Shown: in pieces, positions 7,580 through 16,682 of the stretch
Numbering within the stretch: position 1 is the stretch's first letter
How the letters are laid out: each line of letters begins with the position of its first letter
Assembly: GCF_015864955.1 (NCBI RefSeq)
Contig: NZ_JADYWE010000001.1
Location: 1,550,001-1,614,000 of the forward strand
From: Salinibacterium sp. NK8237
Lineage (GTDB): Bacteria > Actinomycetota > Actinomycetes > Actinomycetales > Microbacteriaceae
Reading direction: 5' to 3'
DNA length: 64,000 bases
Translations under genes and position numbers: made by a program
The notes under the pieces: model-generated
What the model was told of the DNA's origin: nothing
Seen by the model: only the letters and a program-made list of their open reading frames with translations
Database searches by the model: none

Positions 7580-9307
7580 ATGACCAGTCTCGTAAACAAC
7601 CCGGCCGACTTTCCCAAGGAGTTAGTGCAGGGATTTATCCAAGCGAATTCGCGCTATGTCCGCGAAGTATTCGGTGGCGTTGTTCGCTCCACCCAGTCGA
7701 AACCCGGCAAGGTGGTGATCATCAGCGGTGGCGGAACAGGCCACTACCCCGGCTTCCTGGGGTGGGTCGGTACCGGCCTCATCGATGGCGCCGTCACCGG
7801 AAACATCTTCTCGTCTCCCTCAGCATCACAGGCGTATAGCGTCGCCAAAGCTGTCGATCAGGGCGCCGGTGTCATCATCGCTTTTCTCAACTACGCCGGC
7901 GACGTTTTGCACTTCGGTCAAGCGGCAGAACAATTGCGCGCCGAGGGCATCGATGCTCGCGAAGCAGTGGTGACGGATGACGTAGCGTCGGCCCCCATCA
8001 CCGAACGCCACAAGCGCCGCGGCATCACGGGCGGCCTCCCTGTCTTCAAGATGGCATCCGCCGCGGCCGAAGCCGGGCTCTCGATCGATGAGGTTCTTGA
8101 GGTTTTCAACCGAGCCAATGAGCGCGTGCGCACCTTCGGTGTCGCGTTCTCGGGCTGCACGCTTCCCGGCGCGAGCCACCCTCTCTTCGAGGTCGCTGAT
8201 GGAACGATCGGCGTGGGTCTCGGCGTTCACGGCGAACCGGGGATCTACGAAACCGAGCTCGGCACAGCGGATGAGGTGGCCAAGCTTCTCGTCGACCGGC
8301 TCTTGGAGGATGTTCCCGACAACCCCGGCACGCGCGTCGCCGTTCTCCTCAACGGCCTCGGCTCGGCCAAGTATGAAGAACTCTTCGTAACCTACACCTC
8401 GGTCACGAAGTACTTGAACGCTGCCGGAATCGACATCGTTGAAGGCGAAGTGGGCGAGTTCATGACCTCTCTCGACATGGGCGGAGTTTCACTGACGCTG
8501 ACGTGGCTCGACGACACGATTGAGCCCTACTACTTCGCTCCCTGCAACACCCCCGCCTACAAGCGCGGCCCGCTTCTTGACCCTCTGCTTCCGGACGATG
8601 TCGTCTTCAACACTGAGCCTGAAGGCCTTGTTGTCCGCGCTCCAGGAAGCGCCGAGTCACAGGCGGCAGCCCAGCAGATCGCTCGCGGTTTGGCGCAGGT
8701 CAAATCCCTGCTGCTGGAAAAGATGGAAGAGCTGGGCGACCTCGATGCCATTGCCGGCGACGGCGACCACGGCGTTGGCATGGAACGTGGATCACGCGCC
8801 GCCGCCGAGGCGGCCGAATGGCTCGCCGCAGAAGGTGCTGGCGCCCAGTCAACTCTGGTGGGAGCTGGTTCGCGCTGGTCCGAAAACGCCGGCGGCGCCT
8901 CCGGAGCACTCTGGGGTGCAGCGCTTACAGCCGCGGGTAACGCCCTTGGCGACAACGAGGCGATTGATGCCGCAGCACAGGCCCGCGCCATCCGCGCCTT
9001 CATTGAATCCATCCAGCGATTGGGTGGGGCCAAGGTCGGCGACAAGACCATGGTGTGCGCACAAGTTCCGTTCGCGGATGCCTTCGAAGCGGCAGCAGCA
9101 GATGGCAAGTCGACAGCGGAAGCGTGGGCGATCGCGGCTAAGGCTGCGACGATCGCAGCAGAAGCCACGGCCCAGCTCGAGCCGAAGATTGGCCGAGCTC
9201 GCGTGCTCGCTCAGCGATCGCTCGGCTACGCCGACCCCGGCGCGGTGTCGTTCGGAATGATCGTGAGCACCATGGCCGCTCTGTTCGAACCAACACCAAC
9301 CAACTAG
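7580..9307 (+). CDS. ATP-dependent dihydroxyacetone kinase, DhaK-DhaL fusion
   Basis: This 575-residue protein contains both halves of a dihydroxyacetone kinase. The K domain (about 1-330) has the GGGTGHYPGF substrate loop, GNIFSSPS and the substrate-binding His217 in GVHGEPG. The L domain (about 370-570) has the ATP-site DAIAGDGDHG. The fused architecture uses ATP rather than a PTS phosphoryl donor. Related fused enzymes also phosphorylate erythrulose or triuloses, so the substrate could be dihydroxyacetone or another short ketose. The ATG follows a strong CAGGAGG; the frame is open further upstream but that part overlaps the HAD gene. It links the aldolase product to glycolysis. Confidence 0.92.
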   Translation: MTSLVNNPADFPKELVQGFIQANSRYVREVFGGVVRSTQSKPGKVVIISGGGTGHYPGFLGWVGTGLIDGAVTGNIFSSPSASQAYSVAKAVDQGAGVIIAFLNYAGDVLHFGQAAEQLRAEGIDAREAVVTDDVASAPITERHKRRGITGGLPVFKMASAAAEAGLSIDEVLEVFNRANERVRTFGVAFSGCTLPGASHPLFEVADGTIGVGLGVHGEPGIYETELGTADEVAKLLVDRLLEDVPDNPGTRVAVLLNGLGSAKYEELFVTYTSVTKYLNAAGIDIVEGEVGEFMTSLDMGGVSLTLTWLDDTIEPYYFAPCNTPAYKRGPLLDPLLPDDVVFNTEPEGLVVRAPGSAESQAAAQQIARGLAQVKSLLLEKMEELGDLDAIAGDGDHGVGMERGSRAAAEAAEWLAAEGAGAQSTLVGAGSRWSENAGGASGALWGAALTAAGNALGDNEAIDAAAQARAIRAFIESIQRLGGAKVGDKTMVCAQVPFADAFEAAAADGKSTAEAWAIAAKAATIAAEATAQLEPKIGRARVLAQRSLGYADPGAVSFGMIVSTMAALFEPTPTN

Positions 9308-9334
9308 CGACAACGACGTACTAGGAGAAAAATC

Positions 9335-9889
9335 ATGGCAATCCCCGGAATCCGCGGTATGGAGCACATCGGCTTCACCGTGCCAGACATCAATGAAGCG
9401 TGCACCTTCTTTGAGGAAATCCTCGGCGCAACGACACTGTTCGTGGCGGCAACAGATTTTCGCAATGACGACACGGACTGGATGGATGAGCACCTGCACG
9501 TGCATCCACGTTCAGTAATTAAGGAGTTCCGTTACTTGCGCTTGGGCAACGGAAGCAACCTTGAGGTCTTCGAATATGAGTCGCCCGATCAGGCGACCGT
9601 TCCGCCGAAGAACAGCGACATCGGCGGGCACCACTTGGCCTTCTACGTCGACGACATGGATGCGGCGATCGCCTATCTCAAGTCGAACAACGTCGAAGTG
9701 CTCGGCGAGCCCACCAGCTATACCGACGGCCCGAACCTGGGGCTCACGTGGTGCTACTTCATGGCGCCGTGGGGAATGCAGTTGGAGATTGTCTCGTCGC
9801 CGAATGGAACGGCGTACGACGACTCGGCGAAGGCTAGTGGTGGCCCGCGCCTCTTCCACCCTGCACTGGTAGACGAGACCAAGGTCTAA
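9335..9889 (+). CDS. VOC-superfamily (glyoxalase/dioxygenase fold) protein
   Basis: A 184-residue protein with two beta-alpha-beta-beta-beta modules. The first begins MEHIGFTVPDI, with a metal-type His. The second contains GGHHLAFYVDDMDAAI and ends LTWCYFMAPWGMQLEIVSSP, which supplies the C-terminal Glu ligand. VOC proteins are metal-dependent lyases, epimerases or dioxygenases. Last gene of the aldolase-HAD-kinase operon, 27 bases after the kinase and followed by a terminator. It may detoxify a reactive aldehyde such as methylglyoxal or carry out an isomerization in the pathway. Neither is proven by sequence. Confidence 0.82.
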   Translation: MAIPGIRGMEHIGFTVPDINEACTFFEEILGATTLFVAATDFRNDDTDWMDEHLHVHPRSVIKEFRYLRLGNGSNLEVFEYESPDQATVPPKNSDIGGHHLAFYVDDMDAAIAYLKSNNVEVLGEPTSYTDGPNLGLTWCYFMAPWGMQLEIVSSPNGTAYDDSAKASGGPRLFHPALVDETKV

Positions 9890-9899
9890 CCAGCGATAG

Positions 9900-9945
9900 C
9901 TCGCCGCTAGTTTCACTTCAGTGTGAGGCTAGCGGCGAGTTCTTT
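9900..9945 (+). terminator. Intrinsic terminator of the aldolase operon
   Basis: An 11-bp perfect stem (CTCGCCGCTAG at 9900-9910 with CTAGCGGCGAG at 9929-9939) is extended by a small inner CAC/GTG stem and followed by TTCTTT. It begins 11 bases after the VOC stop. Confidence 0.88.
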
Positions 9946-10018
9946 GCCCGGCCCGCGCCATCGCTACCCTCCGCTAGACTTGGTGCAATCCGCCCGCGCG
10001 AAATCATGGAGTGATTCG

Positions 10019-10291
10019 GTGCCAATTATTGTCGTCGAGGTAATGCCTAAGGCTGAAATCCTCGATCCTCAGGGTAAGGCCGTAGCCGGCGCCCTCGTCC
10101 GTCTCGACAAGAGCGAGTTCAGCGCGGTGCGCATCGGTAAGCGTTTTGAGCTCACCGTTGAGGGCCCGATCACTGACGAGCTACTGGCTGAGGCCCGCGA
10201 GATCGCCAACGATCTCCTCGCCAACACCGTCATCGAAGATGTTATTTATGTCGGCGAGGCTCGCGGTGCCGACGACGCTCAGGGCGCATAG
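10019..10291 (+). CDS. purS: Phosphoribosylformylglycinamidine synthase subunit PurS
   Basis: A 90-residue PurS, the small structural subunit that bridges PurL and PurQ in purine synthesis step four. The conserved [18 protein letters not shown] start and the [22 protein letters not shown] segment are clear. The GTG at 10019 is chosen because it places [11 protein letters not shown] at the N-terminus as in homologues; the longer upstream reading is not conserved sequence. Its stop overlaps the purQ GTG by one base. The PurL partner is about 36 kb away at 46226. Confidence 0.95.
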   Translation: MPIIVVEVMPKAEILDPQGKAVAGALVRLDKSEFSAVRIGKRFELTVEGPITDELLAEAREIANDLLANTVIEDVIYVGEARGADDAQGA

Positions 10292-10989
10292 TGCGCGTCG
10301 GAGTCATCACCTTCCCGGGTTCGCTCGACGACCGTGACGCTCAGCGTGCGGTCAAGTTGGGTGGCGGCGAGCCAGTAGCCCTGTGGCACGGCGACCACGA
10401 CCTCAAGAACGTGGATGCCATCGTTCTGCCCGGTGGGTTCAGCTACGGCGACTACCTCCGTGCCGGCGCAATCGCAGCGCACTCGCCCATCATGAGCGAA
10501 GTCATCACGGCCGCTAACGCCGGAATGCCTGTTCTCGGTATTTGCAACGGTTTCCAGATTTTGGTGGAGTCGCACCTTCTTCCCGGCGGCCTCGTGCGCA
10601 ACGATCACGGTGACTTTGTGTGCCGCGACCAGAAGCTGCGCGTCGAGAACGTCGACACGGCCTGGAGCAACGGCTTCAAAGAAGACGAAGAGATCATCAT
10701 CCCGCTCAAGAACGGTGAGGGCGGCTACATTGCCGACCAGAACACTCTTGATCGCCTTGAGGGTGAAGGCCAGGTTGTGTTCCGCTACCTCGAGGTCAAC
10801 CCCAACGGGTCGGCGAATGACATTGCTGGCATCTCGAATGCTCGCGGCAACGTTGTTGGCCTGATGCCTCATCCCGAGCACGCGACCGAGCCGGGCTTTG
10901 GTCCAGACACTCGCGCGGCGATGCGTTCGGGCACCGACGGCCTCACGTTCTTCACGAGCGCGATCAGCTCGTTGATGGCCAACGCCTAA
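10291..10989 (+). CDS. purQ: Phosphoribosylformylglycinamidine synthase subunit PurQ (glutaminase)
   Basis: A 232-residue class I glutamine amidotransferase that releases ammonia for the PurL active site. The nucleophile Cys is in GICNGFQIL, and the His-Glu of the triad is in [19 protein letters not shown] and [16 protein letters not shown] are typical. GTG start overlapping the purS stop (TAGTG) gives translational coupling. Confidence 0.96.
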   Translation: MRVGVITFPGSLDDRDAQRAVKLGGGEPVALWHGDHDLKNVDAIVLPGGFSYGDYLRAGAIAAHSPIMSEVITAANAGMPVLGICNGFQILVESHLLPGGLVRNDHGDFVCRDQKLRVENVDTAWSNGFKEDEEIIIPLKNGEGGYIADQNTLDRLEGEGQVVFRYLEVNPNGSANDIAGISNARGNVVGLMPHPEHATEPGFGPDTRAAMRSGTDGLTFFTSAISSLMANA

Positions 10990-11007
10990 TACTGAAAGCT
11001 CGGCTCC

Positions 11008-11472
11008 ATGTTTGCGACCCCCAAGTCACTGTTCCGCGTTCTCGCATTTGCTGAAGCGGTCACGTGGACGCTGCTCATCACGGGGCTCATCCTGCGTGCT
11101 ACGGCGGGGCTGGATGTCGCGGTGTCGATCGGTGGGGCCATCCACGGTTTCGTCTTCCTCGCCTACGGTGCCACCGCCGTGTTGTTGACGGTGAACCAGC
11201 GTTGGAGCGTCGGCACCGCCGTTCTCACCATCGGTAGCGCGGTGATTCCGTACGCGACCATTCCGGTGGAGCTGTGGCTGGCACGCTCGGGTCGCCTCAG
11301 GGGCGACTGGCGCAAGGAAGCATCCGACCATCCGCGTGATGCTGGCTGGATCGACCGCACAATGCGGTGGTTCTTGAACCACCCGTACATCTTGGTGGCC
11401 CTCATCGCGGGCGCCGTCATTCTGCTCTACGTCGTGCTGCTCATCGCAGGCCCTCCCGGCGGCAAAGAGTAG
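11008..11472 (+). CDS. DUF3817-family integral membrane protein
   Basis: A 154-residue protein with about four transmembrane segments (around 12-30, 38-60, 68-88 and 125-148) and the LFRVLAFAEAVTW start of the DUF3817 family. The function is unknown. It follows purQ by 18 bases and may share its transcript. The soluble charged stretch between TM3 and TM4 (RLRGDWRKEASDH) is probably cytoplasmic. Confidence 0.82.
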   Translation: MFATPKSLFRVLAFAEAVTWTLLITGLILRATAGLDVAVSIGGAIHGFVFLAYGATAVLLTVNQRWSVGTAVLTIGSAVIPYATIPVELWLARSGRLRGDWRKEASDHPRDAGWIDRTMRWFLNHPYILVALIAGAVILLYVVLLIAGPPGGKE

Positions 11473-11506
11473 CTTCGCAGGATCGGCACCGCCCCCGCAC
11501 CCCCTG

Positions 11507-12349
11507 CTACAGCAGGAAGAACGGGATCACTCCCGGGTTACGCGCGTGCACGATGACGAGGAAGACGACCGCGTCGAACAGTAGGTGCACGCTCAGCACG
11601 TAGACGAGCGACTTGGTGGTCGAGTAGATCCAGCCCTGCAGCAGGGCGAACGGGATGGTGAGCAGCGGGCCCCACGACTGGTAGCCGAGTTCCCACAGGA
11701 ACGCCACGAAGATCACCATCTGCAGCAGGTTGGCCTGCCACACCGGGAAGTGACGACGGAAGAGCACGAAGACGGTGAGGATGAAGAACAGTTCGTCCCA
11801 CGTGCCGACCGCGTTCACGCCGACGAAGAGCCGCCCGATCTCATCGGGCGTCGTGACAATCGGCCAGTTGAGATAGACACCGCTCGTGATGAAGTAGAAC
11901 GGCAGAATGAGCCAGCCGAGAAAAAGCACGAGAAACAGGTAGCCCCACTGAACGCGGTTCCACGGCCATCCGCCCCGCCACGGAAAGCGGATGAGGCGAT
12001 CCTTGAACACAAAGCGTGACAGGGCATACGGCACAGCAACCGCTGCAGCCAGCACAAACCCGAGCAGGAAGAAGTTGCCCCAGCTGATGTCGGCTTCGAC
12101 CGACACTGTGGAGACGATGATCATGCCGACCGCGATCAGCAGCAGGTCTTTCGCGAGACCCTCGGTGTGCTTGTTGCGGTCGGTGAGCCAGGCGGCGGCG
12201 AGCGCCAATGCCACCACGACATAGCCCAGCAGCGGAAGCCGCAGCGAGAACATCAGCACCGCCGATCCACTCAGCAGCGCTGCCGGCACCAACCCCCAGC
12301 TTCGTGAACTGAGCGGCGGGGAACTGACAGCATTGTCGAGGCCGGGCAT
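11507..12349 (-). CDS. Polytopic membrane protein resembling CPBP intramembrane proteases
   Basis: A 280-residue protein with about eight hydrophobic helices. A GTWDELFFI segment, then FLWELGYQSWG, and a late HLLFDAVVFLV resemble the three conserved motifs of the CPBP (Abi/CAAX-protease-like) family, where EExxxR, FxxxH and HxxxN/D supply metal ligands. Here the first motif is DE without the following Arg, and the second has no His at the usual place, so activity is doubtful. It is downstream of the MscS gene by 12 bases in the same direction, so probably co-transcribed. Confidence 0.6.
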   Translation of the reverse strand: MPGLDNAVSSPPLSSRSWGLVPAALLSGSAVLMFSLRLPLLGYVVVALALAAAWLTDRNKHTEGLAKDLLLIAVGMIIVSTVSVEADISWGNFFLLGFVLAAAVAVPYALSRFVFKDRLIRFPWRGGWPWNRVQWGYLFLVLFLGWLILPFYFITSGVYLNWPIVTTPDEIGRLFVGVNAVGTWDELFFILTVFVLFRRHFPVWQANLLQMVIFVAFLWELGYQSWGPLLTIPFALLQGWIYSTTKSLVYVLSVHLLFDAVVFLVIVHARNPGVIPFFLL

Positions 12350-12361
12350 CGTGAATGACTC

Positions 12362-13597
12362 CTAGTCGTTGATGACGCGCTTGTCGGTGGAAGCCTGAGC
12401 CTCATCGGCATCGGTCTCTTCTGGGCCAACGAGGTTTTCGGGAACGTTGTCTTGAACCGGAATCGCCCCCGTGAACTCTTGACGACGAGCGTCGGCCTCA
12501 GCGCTACCGCTGAAGAGGCCGCGCTCTTGAGGTTCGACCGAGCCCTTGGTGCGACCACGGGCTTCGTTGTCGACCATGAGCACGCGAGTGCGCGGCAGGG
12601 CTGCGGAGTCTTTCTGCTGCAGCCAGCCGACCATTTCTTCGCGCACGTGAGTGCGGAGGTCCCATTGGGCGCCAGAGTCAGCGGCGCTAATCAGCACACG
12701 AACGCGCACGAAGCCACCCGTGGCATCCACGACTTGGATGTTGGCGGTGCGGCCATCCCACAGGTCGGATTCCGCAACGATCTTCTTGAGGTGCACGCGC
12801 ATCTGGTCGATGTTGACGCGCCAGTCGAGATCGAAATTGATTTCGCCGAGCAGCTCGGTGGCGTTACGCGTCCAGTTCTGGAATGGCGTGGTCGTGAAGT
12901 AGGTAGATGGCAGCACGAGGCGGCGCTGATCCCAGATGCTCACGACGATGTAGGTGAGGGTGATCTCTTCAATGCGACCCCATTCGCCGTCGGCGATAAC
13001 AACGTCATCCACTCGGATGGCATCGCTGAAGGCGAGTTGCATGCCGGCAAAGACGTTGGCGAGAGCGGACTGAGCCGCGATGCCGGCCACAACGCTGACG
13101 AGACCAGCAGAGGCGAGCACGCTGGCGCCAAGAGCTTCAGCGCCGGGAAGCGTCAAGAGGATGGCACCGATCGTGACGATGATGATGACCGCCCCGAGGA
13201 TGCGGCGAATCAGTTGAATCTGGGTGCGGATGCGGCGAGCAGCTCGGTTATCTGGAACATCCGTGGGGTAGCGGGTGAGAGTGCGATTGAGCAAAAGGTT
13301 GATCACGGCGATCAGCACCCAGCCGCTGGCGGCAATCACCAGCACGAGGAAAACACCGTCGATAACGTCGCGCATGCTCTCCACGGGGAGAGTGATCGAG
13401 ATCGCAGCCCAGACGGCGAGCAGAGCCAAGAGCACTCGCAGTCGGCGGCGAGTCGGAGCCAAGGTTTCGTACACCCCCGGCCGCAGCCGCGCGATACCCC
13501 GCACAATGAGAGAGAGCACCCCGATGACGATGACGACGGCGACAAGCGCAATCACGACAGCAACGGCAAGACCCAGCCACGATACCCATTCAAACAA
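12362..13597 (-). CDS. MscS-family mechanosensitive ion channel
   Basis: A 411-residue small-conductance mechanosensitive channel. The N-terminal helices are followed by the pore-lining TM3 and beta domain (GIAAQSALANVFAGMQLAFSD, then RVDDVVIADGEWGRIEEITL). The cytoplasmic vestibule follows, and a charged C-terminal tail of about 60 residues looks disordered. Translation probably begins at TTG 13597, about nine bases after an AAGGAA site. It protects the cell from hypo-osmotic shock. Divergent from the DUF2254 gene. Confidence 0.9.
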   Translation of the reverse strand: MFEWVSWLGLAVAVVIALVAVVIVIGVLSLIVRGIARLRPGVYETLAPTRRRLRVLLALLAVWAAISITLPVESMRDVIDGVFLVLVIAASGWVLIAVINLLLNRTLTRYPTDVPDNRAARRIRTQIQLIRRILGAVIIIVTIGAILLTLPGAEALGASVLASAGLVSVVAGIAAQSALANVFAGMQLAFSDAIRVDDVVIADGEWGRIEEITLTYIVVSIWDQRRLVLPSTYFTTTPFQNWTRNATELLGEINFDLDWRVNIDQMRVHLKKIVAESDLWDGRTANIQVVDATGGFVRVRVLISAADSGAQWDLRTHVREEMVGWLQQKDSAALPRTRVLMVDNEARGRTKGSVEPQERGLFSGSAEADARRQEFTGAIPVQDNVPENLVGPEETDADEAQASTDKRVIND

Positions 13598-13693
13598 TCG
13601 AGTGATTTCCTTTCATTCGCGTTGTTCCACCCTAGGGGCACGCGCCACAACAAAGCCTGACGTGATTAACTAGGGCGATTCGAGAGGGATGTG

Positions 13694-15076
13694 ATGAGCG
13701 AGCTAGCAACACAGAGTGCACGCCGAAACTCCCTGCGCCGTTGGATTGCCACCGTGCGCGAGGGAGTGGCCGCTGAGCTGTGGCCGCTGCCCACGATCTC
13801 CATTCTTCTCGCCGTGATTTTGGGCATCGTATTGCCGCTGGTCGACCGCGCCGTTGACTCGTCGCTGCCCGTCGGCGTTGAACGATTCTTGTTTGCCGGT
13901 GGTCCGGAAAGTGCGCGAGCCGTGCTCTCCGCCATCTCCGGTTCGCTCATTACCGCCACCTCTCTTACCTTCTCCCTCACGGTCGTTGCTCTGCAGCTAG
14001 CGAGCAGCCAGGCATCCCCGCGCGTACTGCGCACCTTCCTCAAAGACCAAACCGTGCACTGGACCCTCTCCGTCTTCGTCGGCACCTTCGCCTACGCATT
14101 GACGGTGCTGCGCACGGTGCAGGATGGCGACGACACCATTGATCCGCTCGTGCCGCGGCTGGCAGTGACGCTGGCATCGCTCCTGACCTTGGCGAGCGTT
14201 GTCATGCTCACGCTGTTCCTCGCGCATCTGGCCAGGCAGCTGCGCATTGAAACAACGATGCGGCAGGTCTACCTCGAAACCAGCAAGACCATTGAGCTCG
14301 TGGCATCCACGATGGCGACCGGCGAAACCGAGCTTCCCGAATGGCCGCCCGCCGAGCGCATCGAGCTGGCTCTCGCGAAGCGTTCTGGCTTCATTCGGTC
14401 GAGCGACCGCTCCCGGCTGCTCACGATCGCCATCCGGCACGACATTGTCGCGCGCGAAGAACACACCGTTGGCCATCACGTCGTGAGCGGCACCCCGGTG
14501 CTGCGCTGGTGGCCGCGTGACCCCATGCGCCACGTGGATGACGACGACCGCGACACCATCAACAGTGCGCTGGTCGGTGCCGTCAGCCTCGCCTACGAGC
14601 GCACGGCCAGCCAAGATATTGGTTTTGGCATCCGGCAACTCGTCGACATCACCGCCCGCGCTCTCTCCCCCGGAGTCAACGACCCGACGACCGCGGTGCA
14701 CACGCTCGGGCACATCTCGGCGACGCTCTGCTCGATTGCCGACCTTGAGATTCAGTCGCGCGGGCTTACCGACGACGACAATCTTGTTCGCGTGATCATC
14801 AAGCCCCACGACTTTGTGAGCCTGCTCGATATCGCCCTCACCCAACCTCGCCGCTATGGCGCGAGCGACCCCGGGGTGGTTGAGCGTTTGTTCCAACTGC
14901 TGCAGGAGGTTGGCTACCGCGCGCAACGCACCGAGCAGTCCGCGGCGGTGGCTGAGCAGATTGACCGGCTCGAAGCATCCGTCGCCGCCGAAACGTATGA
15001 CGCCGTGGAGCGCGAACGGTTCGCCCGCTTTGCTGAGGCTGCCCGCGTGGCGACCAACGAACATCGCTGGCTCTAA
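13694..15076 (+). CDS. DUF2254 membrane protein
   Basis: A protein of about 460 residues with four N-terminal transmembrane segments (around 33-55, 75-100, 125-150 and 160-185) and a soluble C-terminal half. The segments GSLITATSLTFSLTVVALQLASSQ and RALSPGVNDPTTAVHTLGHI are diagnostic of DUF2254. ATG 13694 is better spaced from GAGAGGGA than the preceding GTG 13691. The function is unknown. Divergent from the MscS gene. Confidence 0.85.
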   Translation: MSELATQSARRNSLRRWIATVREGVAAELWPLPTISILLAVILGIVLPLVDRAVDSSLPVGVERFLFAGGPESARAVLSAISGSLITATSLTFSLTVVALQLASSQASPRVLRTFLKDQTVHWTLSVFVGTFAYALTVLRTVQDGDDTIDPLVPRLAVTLASLLTLASVVMLTLFLAHLARQLRIETTMRQVYLETSKTIELVASTMATGETELPEWPPAERIELALAKRSGFIRSSDRSRLLTIAIRHDIVAREEHTVGHHVVSGTPVLRWWPRDPMRHVDDDDRDTINSALVGAVSLAYERTASQDIGFGIRQLVDITARALSPGVNDPTTAVHTLGHISATLCSIADLEIQSRGLTDDDNLVRVIIKPHDFVSLLDIALTQPRRYGASDPGVVERLFQLLQEVGYRAQRTEQSAAVAEQIDRLEASVAAETYDAVERERFARFAEAARVATNEHRWL

Positions 15077-15143
15077 AAATTCGCCGCGGGGATAAGACAC
15101 CCCCAACGGGCGCAGCCGCACCCGGCTCGACTACTCTTTCCCT

Positions 15144-16592
15144 ATGCCCAAGACCCGCCCCGCCCATCCCTCTGCGGCTGGAGAAGAGCGGGTACTGATC
15201 TTGTCTGCCGGCGTCGGGTCGGGCCACAACAGCGCCGCCGCGGCAGTGCGCCAAGCTTGTGACGCACGCAGCGATGTCGGCGAAGTGAAGGTGCTCGACG
15301 TGCTGCAGGTCAGCAGCACCCTCTACCGCGACGTGTTGGGCAAGGGCTATTTCGTACTGGCGAAGGGTTTGCCCTGGCTGCTCGAGTGGGCCTACGACGT
15401 CAGCGACGCCCCGTTTTGGCGCCGCGGACCTATCGACCCCTGGACGCAGGCCAACTCTCTTCCCGTGATTCGGGAGATCAAACGCTTTCAGCCGACCGCA
15501 ATCGTCAGCACACACTTTCTTCCCGCCCAGCTCATGTCCACGCTCCTTATGCGCGGAGTAATTGATGCCAAAACTGCGGTGGTCACGACCGACTACGATC
15601 CTCAAGGCCTCTGGCTGACCAGCGCATTCCACTCGTTCAACGTGGCGCGCGAGGAAGGCAAGATCGAGCTGATGGCGCTCGGTCTGCCGCCCGACCGTGT
15701 GGCCGCTACCGGCATCCCGATCAGCACCTATATGGATGTCGAACCCGACCGCGTCGCCCATGACATCCCCCATATTTTGATCTCTGCTGGCGCTGCGGGC
15801 GGAGACTATGCCATCGCGGTAGTGCGGCAGACGCTGCATATGCGCTCCGCGTTTACGGCGACCGTCGTGTGTGGGCACAACGATGAGACTCGCACGGGCA
15901 TTGAGAAACTCGTCGGGGCTGACGACCGCTTTCAGGTGCTGGGATTCACGACGGAGATGCCCGCGCTGCTGAGAAGTGCCGACCTGTTTGTGGGTAAACC
16001 CGGTGGGTTATCGGCCTCCGAATGCATGGCGGCAGGGTTGCCCATGGTGCTCGTGAACCCCATCCCGGGGCAAGAAGTTCGTAACGGTGACTACCTGATG
16101 GAACAGGGTGCTGCTGTTCGCTGCAACGACGTCACGACCCTCGGCTGGAAGATCGACCAAATCTTTCGCGAACCCGGTCGCCTCCAACGAATGCAAGCGG
16201 CAGCAAAGAGCACCGGCCGACCGGATGCCGCGGCAGACGTTCTCACTGGCCTGCTCGATGGCCCGGCCCGGCCGATCGTCGTGACTCGCGATGCCCAAAA
16301 AGCTATTCTTGCCGCCAGCGAACGACAAATGGTGGCGAGCGATCTCAGAGGAGACTCTGCCCTCGTTCGGCTGACTGACCCCACAGACAACAGCACGGTG
16401 GCGCTCCTGAAAGCAGATGAGCTGGACGATCTGCAGAAGCGGTACGCGTCTGCCGAAGGAGAGCTAGTGCTGAGACCTGACCAGAGGCTCGCCTCGGTGC
16501 GCTGGGAGGGCCGCCGACTGATTCGGGCAGTGCTTCGCAACGACGATTCTCTGCGTGTTCGTATCGACGCGCTTCCGCACACGCAGGCGTAG
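15144..16592 (+). CDS. MGDG-synthase-like glycosyltransferase (GT28 type)
   Basis: A 482-residue GT-B enzyme. The N-terminal half has LSAGVGSGHNSAA, the hallmark of monogalactosyldiacylglycerol synthase and diacylglycerol glucosyltransferases. The C-terminal donor-binding half has FVGKPGGLSASECMAAGLPMVLVNPIPGQE. The last 110 residues form an extra domain after the GT fold, which I do not recognise. Likely transfers a sugar to a membrane lipid at the cytoplasmic face. It follows the DUF2254 gene by 67 bases in the same direction. Confidence 0.83.
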   Translation: MPKTRPAHPSAAGEERVLILSAGVGSGHNSAAAAVRQACDARSDVGEVKVLDVLQVSSTLYRDVLGKGYFVLAKGLPWLLEWAYDVSDAPFWRRGPIDPWTQANSLPVIREIKRFQPTAIVSTHFLPAQLMSTLLMRGVIDAKTAVVTTDYDPQGLWLTSAFHSFNVAREEGKIELMALGLPPDRVAATGIPISTYMDVEPDRVAHDIPHILISAGAAGGDYAIAVVRQTLHMRSAFTATVVCGHNDETRTGIEKLVGADDRFQVLGFTTEMPALLRSADLFVGKPGGLSASECMAAGLPMVLVNPIPGQEVRNGDYLMEQGAAVRCNDVTTLGWKIDQIFREPGRLQRMQAAAKSTGRPDAAADVLTGLLDGPARPIVVTRDAQKAILAASERQMVASDLRGDSALVRLTDPTDNSTVALLKADELDDLQKRYASAEGELVLRPDQRLASVRWEGRRLIRAVLRNDDSLRVRIDALPHTQA

Positions 16593-16601
16593 CCGCAGAC
16601 A

Positions 16602-16649
16602 CAGTCGCTGCCACAGCCGCAGTCGCAGTCGCAGTCGCAGACACAGTCG
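16602..16649. repeat. CAGTCG hexanucleotide repeats between convergent genes
   Basis: CAGTCG occurs at 16602, 16620, 16626, 16632 and 16644, three of them in tandem, within the 90-base gap between the glycosyltransferase and the convergent GH3 gene. No gene or clear terminator was seen in the gap. Confidence 0.7.
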
Positions 16650-16682
16650 CAGGCAGTGGTCGCTGCCGCAGTCTGTAAGCCG

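Noticed and set aside
13997..15121. Minus-strand open frame of 374 codons inside the DUF2254 gene
   Set aside because: Antisense shadow of a recognised gene, with low-complexity composition.
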